Assembly: GCF_040801915.1 (NCBI RefSeq)
Contig: NZ_JBFMIA010000027.1
Coordinates: forward strand, 1 to 25,328
From: Jeotgalibacillus marinus
GTDB lineage: Bacteria; Bacillota; Bacilli; Bacillales; Jeotgalibacillaceae
Direction of reading: 5' to 3'
DNA: 25,328 bases
Numbering within the stretch: position 1 is the stretch's first letter; each line of letters begins with the position of its first letter. A program made the position numbers and the translations under genes. Positions 6,553 through 14,789 of this stretch are shown here, in pieces. The notes under the pieces are model-generated. The model saw only the letters and a list, made by a program, of their open reading frames with translations, ran no database searches and was not told the origin of the DNA.

Positions 6553-7770
6553 ATGAGTATTTGGATTGTTATTAAAGACATCTTGCAATTTAGTCGAGAT
6601 AAAAAAAGTTTTATCTCATTATTACTAATGCCACTTATTCTCATAGCAATCCTTGGAGTCGCTTTTGGAAATATATTTGGTGATGATGAAAATGTAAAGA
6701 TTCAACGATTTACGGTTGGAATTGTTGATAAAGATAAATCAGATTATAGCCGAATACTCAAGGAAGAAGTATTTGAAAAAAGTCTTGTTGATATGGTTGA
6801 GTTGAAACCGATTGATGAAGAGGCGCTTATACAAGAAATAAATGATAAAACGTTAAAATTGGGGATCATTATTCCTGAAGATTTCTCTGCCTCTTTACAA
6901 TTAGGGGAACAGACTCAGATTGGTTTAATATCTGGAGATGATGCAAGCATTCAAACGACAGTCATTGAAAGCGTCATCGATCAATTCGCGCACATTGTAA
7001 AGGGGAATATTGTAATTGGAGAACTGTTAGGGGAAATACGAGCTGATATTGAACAGCAAGGGAGTGCCAATCCTAACGCAGAAAGTCCAAATACCGAATT
7101 TGATGCAACGGAAATAGAGAACCCGATGACAGAACAGTCGATCAGCAGCGATCAAGAACCTATAAGCTCTTTCCAATATTACGCAGCAGGCATGGGAGTC
7201 ATGTTTTTATTAATGACGGTAGTAATAACGGTTGGCTTGATGATTGAGGAAAAAGAAGATGAAGTATACAACAGGTTACTTATAACACGCTTAAAACATA
7301 GGCAGTATTTATTAGGGAAATTCATAGGGCTTATCCTCATCTGTCTTGTTCAGTTTACGATTATTATTCTAGGAACCCGTTTATTGTTTCAGGTTGATTG
7401 GGGAAATTCAATAAGTGCGATTATATTAACGGTTTTAAGTTTCACAATAAGCGCTTCGGGGATTGGCGTATTTATTGGATCTTTTATTAAGAGTGAAAAA
7501 ACTTTTAATAACATTGGAATCATTTGTACCCAAGTATTGGCGGCAATAGGTGGTAGTATGGTACCTCTGTACTTATTCCCTGAATGGCTGATATATATTT
7601 CTAAAATTATACCTAATGCCTTGGCGCTACAAATGTTTTTGGATGTAATGTCTGGTGCAGGTATTAGTGATATCGCTCTTGAAGCCACAGTTTCAATTTT
7701 GATAGGAATTGTTTTATCACTAATCGCTTGGGTTCGACTTTCTTGGAAAAGGGGAGTTAAGTATGCGTGA
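6553..7770 (+). CDS. ABC-2 type permease, LnrM-like
   Basis: This 405-residue permease of the ABC-2 export family has one membrane helix near residues 20-40, ending AILGVAFGNIFG. A large extracytoplasmic domain follows, about residues 45-215, with an acidic Asn/Glu-rich linker around 170-205. Five helices lie between about 218 and 400. The conserved cytosolic segment MIEEKEDEVYNRLLITRLKHRQYLLGKF follows the second helix and couples to the ATPase. It starts 18 bases after the ATPase gene behind GGGGGAGGGG and overlaps the next permease by 8 bases, so the three are one operon. B. subtilis LnrM is of similar size. It probably exports a hydrophobic or membrane-active compound. Confidence 0.85.
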   Translation: MSIWIVIKDILQFSRDKKSFISLLLMPLILIAILGVAFGNIFGDDENVKIQRFTVGIVDKDKSDYSRILKEEVFEKSLVDMVELKPIDEEALIQEINDKTLKLGIIIPEDFSASLQLGEQTQIGLISGDDASIQTTVIESVIDQFAHIVKGNIVIGELLGEIRADIEQQGSANPNAESPNTEFDATEIENPMTEQSISSDQEPISSFQYYAAGMGVMFLLMTVVITVGLMIEEKEDEVYNRLLITRLKHRQYLLGKFIGLILICLVQFTIIILGTRLLFQVDWGNSISAIILTVLSFTISASGIGVFIGSFIKSEKTFNNIGIICTQVLAAIGGSMVPLYLFPEWLIYISKIIPNALALQMFLDVMSGAGISDIALEATVSILIGIVLSLIAWVRLSWKRGVKYA

Positions 7771-8884
7771 AATATTTAGTATCGTCTTTTTCAGGATTAA
7801 ATTAATGTTTAAATCACCTGCAACAATCGTACTTTTATTTGTCATGCCTCTTGTATTTAGCTTTGTTTTCGGTAGCCTTCAAGCAGGAGATGAAGAAAAA
7901 CCAGTTGTGAACATTGTTGAATCGGAAAATGAGTTAGGTATAGAAATTGCTAAGCTTTTGAGGCAAAGCAATAAATATAAATGGACAACGGTTTCGTTAG
8001 AAAAAGCAAAAAAAAATGTTGATGACCAAAAAGCTATTGCAGCTATCGTTATTCCAGATGATATGGAAAAACGATTACAGGAAAAGAGCCCACTTTTTGA
8101 GACGATTGTTTATCAAAAAACGGAGCAATATTTAGCACTTGCTCCTTACTTAGAAGGCACTGCAATATTAGTCCATCAAATTTTTAATGATAGTATGCAG
8201 TTACAAGTAGGTGAATTTCAAAATGTCCTTAGAAGTATGGCTAGTAATAAATTAATTGAATTAACTAACCAATCAGTTGGGGGTTTGGATGAAGAACCGG
8301 TCAACCTAACGCCAATTGGTTTCACAATCATGTTTATGATGTTTGCGATCACTGGTGCTGCTTCGGCCATCCATACAGAACGAATTCAAAAAACGTGGCA
8401 GCGTCTAAATACATCACCTATCAATCGATTCCAACTGCTATTTGGCTATCTATTATCTTTTTTTGTGATTGGCTGGATTCAGTTGGCAACTTTAATGGTT
8501 GTAATGAAAATTATTTTTGGTGTTAATTGGGGCAATCTGTTTTATCTAATCCCTTTTTCTTCCCTTACAATACTAATGATTGTAGGCTTTAGTATTATGA
8601 TAGCTGGCCTAACGAAAACGAAAAACCAGGCAGAAGTCTTTAATGCAATATTAATTGTAAGCACTTGTATGCTTGGTGGTGTCTATTGGCCACTTGATAT
8701 TGTTCCCCCTATAATGCAGCAAATTTCCAAACTTGTCCCACAAAGTTGGATGATGTCTGGGTTTGAAGAAATAATGAGCGGTAGCATAAATCAATCTATT
8801 TTAAATATGAATATAATCGTTTTAGGAGGCTTTACTAGTCTATTTTTAGTAATTGGTCTGTTTAAACTGAATCGTATTCAATAA
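7763..8884 (+). CDS. ABC-2 type permease, LnrN-like
   Basis: This 373-residue second permease half has the same architecture as its neighbour: an N-terminal helix (IVLLFVMPLVFSFVFGS), an extracytoplasmic domain of about 150 residues, and five or six helices from about residue 188. The cytosolic segment is IHTERIQKTWQRLNTSPINRFQLLFGYL. It should pair with the LnrM-like protein to form a heterodimeric pore. The ATG at 7763 lies inside the end of the upstream gene, behind AAGGGGAG. A strong terminator follows 10 bases after the stop, closing the operon. Divergence between the two permeases makes simple gene duplication an old event. Confidence 0.85.
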   Translation: MREIFSIVFFRIKLMFKSPATIVLLFVMPLVFSFVFGSLQAGDEEKPVVNIVESENELGIEIAKLLRQSNKYKWTTVSLEKAKKNVDDQKAIAAIVIPDDMEKRLQEKSPLFETIVYQKTEQYLALAPYLEGTAILVHQIFNDSMQLQVGEFQNVLRSMASNKLIELTNQSVGGLDEEPVNLTPIGFTIMFMMFAITGAASAIHTERIQKTWQRLNTSPINRFQLLFGYLLSFFVIGWIQLATLMVVMKIIFGVNWGNLFYLIPFSSLTILMIVGFSIMIAGLTKTKNQAEVFNAILIVSTCMLGGVYWPLDIVPPIMQQISKLVPQSWMMSGFEEIMSGSINQSILNMNIIVLGGFTSLFLVIGLFKLNRIQ

Positions 8885-8891
8885 GAGGATT

Positions 8892-8941
8892 AAGCACCTC
8901 CTCACACTCGTGGATCAAACCACGAGTGTGAGGAGGTGTTT
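8892..8941 (+). terminator. Very strong terminator after the exporter operon
   Basis: CACCTCCTCACACTCGTGG pairs with its exact complement over 19 bp around a 6-base loop (ATCAAA), followed by TTTT. Flanking A and T residues extend the stem by two or three pairs. Confidence 0.88.
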
Positions 8942-9064
8942 TGATTCCAGAGGGTATGATCATGAAACTATATTCACTTATACATTTCTTCTTGTTAAAT
9001 GAAAGGGTTTTCACTAAAAGTGTCGAATGGTGTAAAAGGGGAGAATAAAAGATAAAGAGGAACT

Positions 9065-9080
9065 GGGGGGGAATCACATA
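9065..9080 (+). promoter_or_regulatory. Ribosome binding site and apparent ATA start for the AtoE-type gene
   Basis: A run of seven G residues (9065-9071) lies six bases before an ATA codon at 9078, which is in frame with the transporter. The ten codons from ATA to the first ATG (9108) encode IKRIIRFSTT, which aligns with the N-terminus of E. coli AtoE (MIGRISRF...). The ATG at 9108 has no comparable ribosome binding site. Confidence 0.55.
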
Positions 9081-9107
9081 AAACGAATTATCAGGTTTTC
9101 AACTACG

Positions 9108-10397
9108 ATGATGGAGCGTTATTTACCGGACCCATTCTTATTCGTTGTGATTTTAACGCTTGTTGTTTTTGGCTTAGGACTAGCTTTAACAGGTTCTTCA
9201 CCAGTAGAAATGGTTGCGTTTTGGGGAGAAGGATTTTGGGGATTATTAGCTTTTTCTATGCAAATGGTGCTGGTGCTTGTCACAGGGTTTGTTCTTGCAA
9301 GCAGTCCGATTTTCAAAAAAGGATTAGGGAAATTAGCGAGCTTTGCTAATACCCCTGGTAGTGCAATCGTTTGGGTGACACTTGTATCACTTGCCGCGAG
9401 CTGGATTAACTGGGGGTTTGGGCTTGTTATTGGGGCACTATTTGCAAAAGAACTTGCCAAACGTGTACCCAATGTCGATTATCGCTTATTAATTGCTAGT
9501 GCGTATTCAGGGTTTTTAATTTGGCACGCTGGATTTTCTGCATCCATTCCACTTTCTATTGCAACAGACGGGCATCCGTTTATAGATCAGATTGGTATTA
9601 TCCCAACGAGTCAAACCATTTTTGCTAGCTACAACGTGATTATTGTGTTGATGCTTATTGTTATTTTACCTATCTTAAATCACTTGATGATGCCGAATAA
9701 AAATGAGACCGTTGTGGTAGATTCAGATATTTTGAAAGAAGAACCAGTGGAAAAAGTTCCAACCAAAGATTCCTTAACACCAGCAGAAAAATTAGAAAAT
9801 AGCTGGATTTTATCAATGGTTATTGGCTTATTGGGGATATCATTTTTAGTGTACTATTTCAACCACAATGGCTTTGCACTGACGCTCGACATCGTTAACT
9901 TCCTGTTCTTATTTTTAGGGGTATTATTCCATGGAACGCCACGCAAGTATTTGATTGCGGTTCAAAATGCAGTAAAAGGAGCGGGAGGCATCATTATTCA
10001 GTTCCCGTTCTATGCTGGAATTATGGGCATGATGACCGCTTCTGGGCTCGCTGCAATTATGTCGGAAGCATTTGTTAATATCTCAACCGATTTCACATTT
10101 CCTTTATTTGCATTCCTAAGTGCTGGGATTGTTAACTTTTTTGTGCCATCAGGTGGAGGGCAATGGGCTGTTCAAGCACCGATCATGCTCGATGCAGCTC
10201 AATCACTCGGGGTTGAACCAGCAAAAGTAGCGATAGCTGTTGCATGGGGAGATGCTTGGACCAATATGATTCAGCCATTCTGGGCGCTTCCTGCACTTGC
10301 GATTGCTGGATTAAAAGCAAAAGATATCATGGGTTTTTGTTTGATTATTTTATTCGTAAGTGGAGCGGTAATAGGATTAGGATTACTTCTATTATAA
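9108..10397 (+). CDS. atoE: Short-chain fatty acid transporter, AtoE family
   Basis: This is a 429-residue polytopic membrane protein, 439 residues if translation starts at the ATA at 9078. It is a clear relative of E. coli AtoE, which takes up short-chain fatty acids such as acetoacetate or butyrate. Conserved blocks in order are RYLPDPF, GFWGLLAFSMQMVLVLVTG, WINWGFGLVIGALFAKELA, QFPFYAGIMGMM, VNFFVPSGGGQWAVQAP and QPFWALPALAIAGL. About ten membrane helices are present, with a hydrophilic loop near residues 198-225 (VDSDILKEEPVEKVP). It appears to be a single-gene unit: terminators lie on both sides and no ato catabolic genes are nearby. The N-terminus is uncertain (see the ATA note); it is otherwise intact. 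Confidence 0.88.
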   Translation: MMERYLPDPFLFVVILTLVVFGLGLALTGSSPVEMVAFWGEGFWGLLAFSMQMVLVLVTGFVLASSPIFKKGLGKLASFANTPGSAIVWVTLVSLAASWINWGFGLVIGALFAKELAKRVPNVDYRLLIASAYSGFLIWHAGFSASIPLSIATDGHPFIDQIGIIPTSQTIFASYNVIIVLMLIVILPILNHLMMPNKNETVVVDSDILKEEPVEKVPTKDSLTPAEKLENSWILSMVIGLLGISFLVYYFNHNGFALTLDIVNFLFLFLGVLFHGTPRKYLIAVQNAVKGAGGIIIQFPFYAGIMGMMTASGLAAIMSEAFVNISTDFTFPLFAFLSAGIVNFFVPSGGGQWAVQAPIMLDAAQSLGVEPAKVAIAVAWGDAWTNMIQPFWALPALAIAGLKAKDIMGFCLIILFVSGAVIGLGLLLL

Positions 10398-10423
10398 ATT
10401 TGGTAACGTTCATTCATGTGAAG

Positions 10424-10457
10424 AAAACTCACCGAGTAATTGTTCGGTGAGTTTTTT
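10424..10457 (+). terminator. Terminator after the AtoE-type gene
   Basis: AAAACTCACCGA pairs perfectly with TCGGTGAGTTTT over 12 bp around an 8-base loop, with a T-run at the end. Confidence 0.85.
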
Positions 10458-10512
10458 GGCGGCATAAATTCTGCGAAATCCAGCAAACTAATATAAAATA
10501 TCTATACTCACC

Positions 10513-10541
10513 TTGTGTCTTTATACCTGTAACGTTAAACT
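10513..10541 (+). promoter_or_regulatory. Candidate promoter of the NAD salvage operon, with a NiaR-like half-site
   Basis: TTGTGT and TAAACT are separated by 17 bases (4/6 each). The -35 side contains GTGTCTTTATAC, which partly resembles the GTGTCTTGACAC-type palindrome that I associate with NiaR (YrxA), the niacin-responsive repressor of NAD genes in Bacillaceae. Only half of the symmetry is kept, so this is tentative. Confidence 0.35.
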
Positions 10542-10578
10542 ATACACGATATGATCCATTATTCAGGGGGGGATTCCC

Positions 10579-11127
10579 ATGAGGAGAGCATTAATAAATA
10601 TAGATTACACGGTTGATTTTGTTGCAGACAATGGATCTTTAACATGCGGACTGCCTGGTCAATTGATAGAAGATCAACTAACAACGTTAACAAAAAAGTT
10701 TCATGAAAATGGTGATACGGTTGTTTTTGCTATTGATCTTCATGAAGGAAACGACACGCATCACCCCGAAACAAAACTTTTTCCACCTCATAACATTCGA
10801 AACACAGAAGGAAGAAATCTGTATGGTTCTCTACAATTGCTGTATGATATGATTCAAGATGAAAAAAATGTGATATATATAGATAAAACGCGTTACAGTG
10901 CATTTGCTGGAACAAACCTTGAGCAGAAATTACGAGAGCGTGGTATTAATGAGGTTCATTTAGTCGGAGTATGCACCGACATATGCGTACTTCATACGGC
11001 TGTAGATGCTTACAATAAAGGTTTTAACATAGTAATTTACAAAGACGCGGTGGCTAGTTTTAATCAAGCTGGACACGACTGGGCGTTACAACACTTTTCT
11101 TCAACACTTGGAGCCACGGTAGTTTAG
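10579..11127 (+). CDS. pncA: Nicotinamidase
   Basis: This 182-residue cysteine hydrolase of the isochorismatase superfamily matches the length of B. subtilis PncA (YueJ). It converts nicotinamide to nicotinate and ammonia in the cytosol. The catalytic triad is visible: Asp9 (NIDYTVDF), Lys103 (DKTRYSAF) and Cys136 (GVCTDICVLHTA). The metal ligands expected for nicotinamidases are Asp53 and His55 (AIDLHEGND) and His71 (PPHNI). The ATG at 10579 is preceded by GGGGGG at good spacing. It is the first of three genes that together recycle nicotinamide to NAD; the next gene starts 24 bases after its stop. Identification is strong because motifs and neighbours agree. Confidence 0.94.
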   Translation: MRRALINIDYTVDFVADNGSLTCGLPGQLIEDQLTTLTKKFHENGDTVVFAIDLHEGNDTHHPETKLFPPHNIRNTEGRNLYGSLQLLYDMIQDEKNVIYIDKTRYSAFAGTNLEQKLRERGINEVHLVGVCTDICVLHTAVDAYNKGFNIVIYKDAVASFNQAGHDWALQHFSSTLGATVV

Positions 11128-11151
11128 TACGCAATTAAGGAGCTAATTACG

Positions 11152-12624
11152 ATGAATAAAGATTTTCCAGACGATAGTCTCATGCTACATACGGATCTTT
11201 ACCAAATTAATATGGCAGAAACGTACTGGGAAGACGGCATGCATAAAAAGAATGCTGTGTTTGAATTGTTTTTTCGCTCGTTGCCTTTTGGTAATGGCTA
11301 TGCTGTTTTTGCTGGTTTAGAGCGAGCGATTCAATATTTAAATGAGTTTCGTTTTACTGAAACAGATCTTGATTATTTAGAAGGTGAACTTAATTATAAA
11401 AAAGACTTTATTGCATTTTTACGGGATTTGCGATTTACAGGAACGGTTCACTCGATGCGAGAAGGCGAACTTGTCTTTGGTAACGAACCAATTATGCGAA
11501 TTGAGGCACCACTTGTGGAAGCGCAACTTGTTGAGACTGCTTTATTAAATATTGTGAACTACCAAACGCTAATCGCAACAAAAGCATCGCGCATAAAACA
11601 GGTGGTTGGAGACGAAACACTGATGGAGTTCGGGACAAGACGTGCCCATGAACTTGATGCTGCCGTTTGGGGAACAAGAGCAGCGTATATTGGCGGTTTC
11701 GATGCGACAAGTAATGTGCGCGCAGGGAAAGTGTTTGGTATCCCAGTCTCTGGGACTCATTCACATGCGATGATTCAAGCGTATCGTGATGAATACACAG
11801 CGTTTAAAAAATATGCTAGACGCCATACGAACTGCGTATTCTTAGTCGATACGTATAATACGTTAAAATCTGGAGTGCCAACTGCCATTCAAGTTGCGAA
11901 AGAATTGGGTGATGACATTAACTTTATCGGAGTACGTCTCGATAGTGGTGACATCGCTTATTTGTCAAAAGAGACGCGTAAAATGTTAGATGGAGCAGGT
12001 CTTAATGATGCAAAAATTATTGCGTCAAATGATTTAGACGAATACACGATCCTCAATCTAAAAGCACAAGGAGCAGTTGTGGACATTTGGGGAATCGGTA
12101 CAAAGCTAATTACTGCTTACGATCAACCGGCACTTGGTGGAGTGTACAAGCTTGTTTCGATTGAAAATGAACAAGGTGTTATGGTGGATACAATCAAAAT
12201 TTCAAATAATACTGCAAAAGTGACAACGCCTGGGCTTAAACGTGTGTACCGTATCATTAACAAACTCAACAACAAATCAGAAGGGGATTACATCACGCTC
12301 GAAGACGAAAATCCTCAAGAAGAAAATCACTTGAAAATGTTTCATCCAATTCATACATTTGTGACGAAATTTGTAACCAATTTCGAAGCAAAAGATCTTC
12401 ATCACACAGTATATGAAAACGGGAAAGTATGTTATACGACACCACCGCTTAATGAAATTAAAGATTATTTAAAAGAAAATTTAGAGTTGCTTTGGGATGA
12501 GTACAAACGCTCCATGAATCCAGAAGAATATCCAGTGGATTTAAGTCAAAAATGTTGGGATAATAAAATGCGAAACATTCAAGAAGTCAAGCAATCCATT
12601 CGAAATGCAACAGTAAGATACTAA
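11152..12624 (+). CDS. pncB: Nicotinate phosphoribosyltransferase
   Basis: This 490-residue enzyme is the same length as B. subtilis YueK. It joins nicotinate to phosphoribosyl pyrophosphate, with ATP hydrolysis, to give nicotinate mononucleotide, the step after nicotinamidase. Features are the N-terminal LMLHTDLYQINMAETY block (10-25), EFGTRRAHELDAAVWGTRAAYIGG (159-182), and GIPVSGTHSHA (196-206), whose histidines include the one phosphorylated in this family. FIGVRLDSGD near 260 and GIGTKL near 320 form the phosphate-binding part. The start ATG has AAGGAG nine bases upstream. It lies between pncA and nadE in one transcription unit without internal terminators. Confidence 0.95.
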   Translation: MNKDFPDDSLMLHTDLYQINMAETYWEDGMHKKNAVFELFFRSLPFGNGYAVFAGLERAIQYLNEFRFTETDLDYLEGELNYKKDFIAFLRDLRFTGTVHSMREGELVFGNEPIMRIEAPLVEAQLVETALLNIVNYQTLIATKASRIKQVVGDETLMEFGTRRAHELDAAVWGTRAAYIGGFDATSNVRAGKVFGIPVSGTHSHAMIQAYRDEYTAFKKYARRHTNCVFLVDTYNTLKSGVPTAIQVAKELGDDINFIGVRLDSGDIAYLSKETRKMLDGAGLNDAKIIASNDLDEYTILNLKAQGAVVDIWGIGTKLITAYDQPALGGVYKLVSIENEQGVMVDTIKISNNTAKVTTPGLKRVYRIINKLNNKSEGDYITLEDENPQEENHLKMFHPIHTFVTKFVTNFEAKDLHHTVYENGKVCYTTPPLNEIKDYLKENLELLWDEYKRSMNPEEYPVDLSQKCWDNKMRNIQEVKQSIRNATVRY

Positions 12625-12675
12625 AGGAAATCTTTATTAATTCGTGGTATCTAAAATTAATTTGAGGTGAATAAA

Positions 12676-13503
12676 GTGATAACTTTACAGCAGCAAATCA
12701 TTGAAGAGTTGGGTGTAAAACCTATAATTGACCCCAAAAAAGAAATGCGAAAAAGCATTGATTTTTTAAAGCATTATTTGAAAAAAAACTTTTTTTTAAA
12801 AGGATTTGTTTTGGGAATATCAGGAGGTCAGGATTCTACGTTGTGCGGGAAACTTGCCCAGCTTGCTGTTAATGAAATGAACGATGAAGTTGGTGAAAAG
12901 CGCTATTCTTTTGTAGCAATTAGACTACCATATGGCGTGCAAGGAGATGAACAAGATTGCCAAGATGCACTTTCATTTATCCAAGCAGATGAGGTAATCG
13001 TTGTTGATATAAGGCCAGCAGTGAACCAAAGTGTCGCATCGCTAAATAAGGTTGGTATCGAACTAACTGATTTTCTCAAAGGAAACGAAAAAGCACGCGA
13101 ACGAATGAAAGTCCAGTTCTCTATTGCAGCCGTTCGCCAATCAATTGTCCTCGGAACCGATCATGCAGCTGAAGCGATTACAGGATTTTATACAAAGTTT
13201 GGAGATGGGGCAGCAGATGTTTTACCTTTATTCCGTTTAAATAAGCGGCAAGGTAAACAGGTATTGAAAGAACTTGACTGCCCCGAACATCTTTACCTTA
13301 AAAAACCAACTGCCGACCTTGAAGAGGATCGTCCTCAATTAGCAGATGAGGATGCGCTTGGTGTGACGTATGACGAAATTGATGATTATTTAGAAAATAA
13401 ATCGGTGAATGAAGCTGCTCGGGAGAAGATTGAAGAGCATTATATGCGCACAGAGCATAAACGCCATTTGCCCATCACGATTTTTGATGATTTTTGGAAG
13501 TAA
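12676..13503 (+). CDS. nadE: NH3-dependent NAD synthetase
   Basis: This 275-residue enzyme performs the last NAD step, amidation of nicotinate adenine dinucleotide using ATP and ammonia. It lacks a glutaminase domain, so it is the ammonia-dependent type. The ATP-pyrophosphatase loop GISGGQDST covers 47-55. Further signatures are LGTDHAAEAITGFYTKFGDGAADVLPL, KPTADLEEDRPQLADEDALG and YDEIDDYLE. It ends EHKRHLPITIFDDFWK, as in B. subtilis NadE. I chose GTG at 12676: GAGGTG lies six bases upstream, while the GTG at 12667 falls inside that site. Nicotinate mononucleotide adenylyltransferase (nadD) is not in this window, so the pathway is completed elsewhere. Confidence 0.95.
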   Translation: MITLQQQIIEELGVKPIIDPKKEMRKSIDFLKHYLKKNFFLKGFVLGISGGQDSTLCGKLAQLAVNEMNDEVGEKRYSFVAIRLPYGVQGDEQDCQDALSFIQADEVIVVDIRPAVNQSVASLNKVGIELTDFLKGNEKARERMKVQFSIAAVRQSIVLGTDHAAEAITGFYTKFGDGAADVLPLFRLNKRQGKQVLKELDCPEHLYLKKPTADLEEDRPQLADEDALGVTYDEIDDYLENKSVNEAAREKIEEHYMRTEHKRHLPITIFDDFWK

Positions 13504-13594
13504 CATTATTCACTAGAATGGGATTAAATTGTAGGGTTATAGGCAATGATGAAGGTACCCCCTTTTGCTGTTCATTGCTTCCCTATGAACACAT

Positions 13595-13643
13595 AAAAAC
13601 CTGATTGATGAAAGGGGAAACCCTTTTAGTCAATCAGGTTTTT
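13595..13643 (+). terminator. Terminator of the NAD salvage operon
   Basis: AAAAACCTGATTGA pairs perfectly with TCAATCAGGTTTTT (14 bp). Inside the loop a second short stem (AAAGGG with CCCTTT) makes a long rod-like hairpin, and the T-run closes it. Confidence 0.85.
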
Positions 13644-13726
13644 ATATTGAGTGTTGAGTGGACTGTCTTAAGGTAGAAGCCCGCCGCGAAGTGTAGAAGA
13701 CGGACCACTTGTGCTGTTATAAATAG

Positions 13727-13755
13727 TTGTAACACACGTTGATTTCTTATATTCT
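13727..13755 (+). promoter_or_regulatory. Sigma-A promoter of the moxR operon
   Basis: TTGTAA and TATTCT are separated by exactly 17 bases (4/6 and 5/6 matches), about 90 bases before the moxR start and after the preceding operon's terminator. Confidence 0.5.
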
Positions 13756-13844
13756 GAAGTAAATTGTAAATAATTGTGGAAAAAAGGAAACATTCAATAG
13801 ATTGAACTTTATGGATCTTTATGAATCTATGGGGAGGGAAAGAA

Positions 13845-14789
13845 ATGTACCATCAGAAGTTAGAAAAAATTCTACATAACGTTGAGCAAGTTATGATTGG
13901 GAAGCGCAATGTCGCTGAACTAAGTGTGGTCGCACTTTTAGCCCAAGGGCATGTTTTACTCGAAGATGTACCAGGTGTTGGGAAAACGATGATGGTTAGA
14001 GCGTTAGCGAAGTCTATCGGCGCCAATTTTACACGAATTCAATTTACTCCAGATTTATTGCCATCCGATGTAATCGGCGTATCCATTTATAATCCGAAAG
14101 AAATGGAGTTCCAATTTCGTCCGGGTCCGATAATGGGAAATATTATTCTAGCAGATGAAATCAACCGTACTTCACCAAAGACACAATCCTCTCTATTAGA
14201 AGGAATGGAAGAAGGTAGTATCACAGTCGATGGTGTAACGAGAACACTAGGCAATCCGTTTTTCGTTATGGCGACCCAAAATCCGATTGAATACGAGGGA
14301 ACGTATCCGTTGCCAGAAGCACAGCTGGATCGTTTTTTGTTGAAAATGAAAATGGGCTATCCAAATGCACAGGAAGAAATGGAACTCTTAAATCGCATTC
14401 AGTTTTCTCCGCCGATTGATGATCTACAATCCGTCATCACACTTGAGGAATTAACACTGCTTCAACGGGAAGTTAGACAAATCATAGTTGATGAAACGAT
14501 TAAAAGTTATATCGTTAACTTAGCAGGAAAAACGAGAGAGCATGCAAATGTTTATTTAGGTGCAAGTCCGCGTGGATCAATCGCATTAATGAAAGCGTGT
14601 CAAGCTTATGCGATGCTTCATGGACGAGACTATGTTTTACCGGATGATGTTCAATTCCTAGCGCCGTATATTTTCTCTCACCGTATTATTTTAAAATCAG
14701 AGGCAAAATATGAAGGGATTCAACCCGAGGAAGTGATCGAAAGAATAATCGCTCGTACGCCAGTACCTGTTCAAAGGATTGCGAAATAA
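13845..14789 (+). CDS. MoxR-family AAA+ ATPase
   Basis: This 314-residue AAA+ ATPase of the MoxR (AAA_3) family is the counterpart of B. subtilis YeaC. Walker A is DVPGVGKT (41-48) and Walker B ILADEIN (101-107). Sensor 1 lies in ATQNPIEYEGTYPLPEAQLDRFL (143-165), and ASPRGSIALMKACQAYA is in the C-terminal lid. I start at MYHQKL (13845) because GGGGAGGG is six bases upstream; an ATG eight codons earlier would include that site in the coding region. MoxR proteins act as chaperone-like activators of partner proteins, and here the obvious partners are the DUF58 protein and transglutaminase encoded next. It is cytosolic. The next gene starts in the stop codon. Confidence 0.9.
   Translation: MYHQKLEKILHNVEQVMIGKRNVAELSVVALLAQGHVLLEDVPGVGKTMMVRALAKSIGANFTRIQFTPDLLPSDVIGVSIYNPKEMEFQFRPGPIMGNIILADEINRTSPKTQSSLLEGMEEGSITVDGVTRTLGNPFFVMATQNPIEYEGTYPLPEAQLDRFLLKMKMGYPNAQEEMELLNRIQFSPPIDDLQSVITLEELTLLQREVRQIIVDETIKSYIVNLAGKTREHANVYLGASPRGSIALMKACQAYAMLHGRDYVLPDDVQFLAPYIFSHRIILKSEAKYEGIQPEEVIERIIARTPVPVQRIAK

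Noticed and set aside
8862..9077. 71-codon minus-strand frame across the exporter terminator
   Set aside because: It spans the perfect 19-bp terminator hairpin, has no RBS, and its sequence is unlike a protein.
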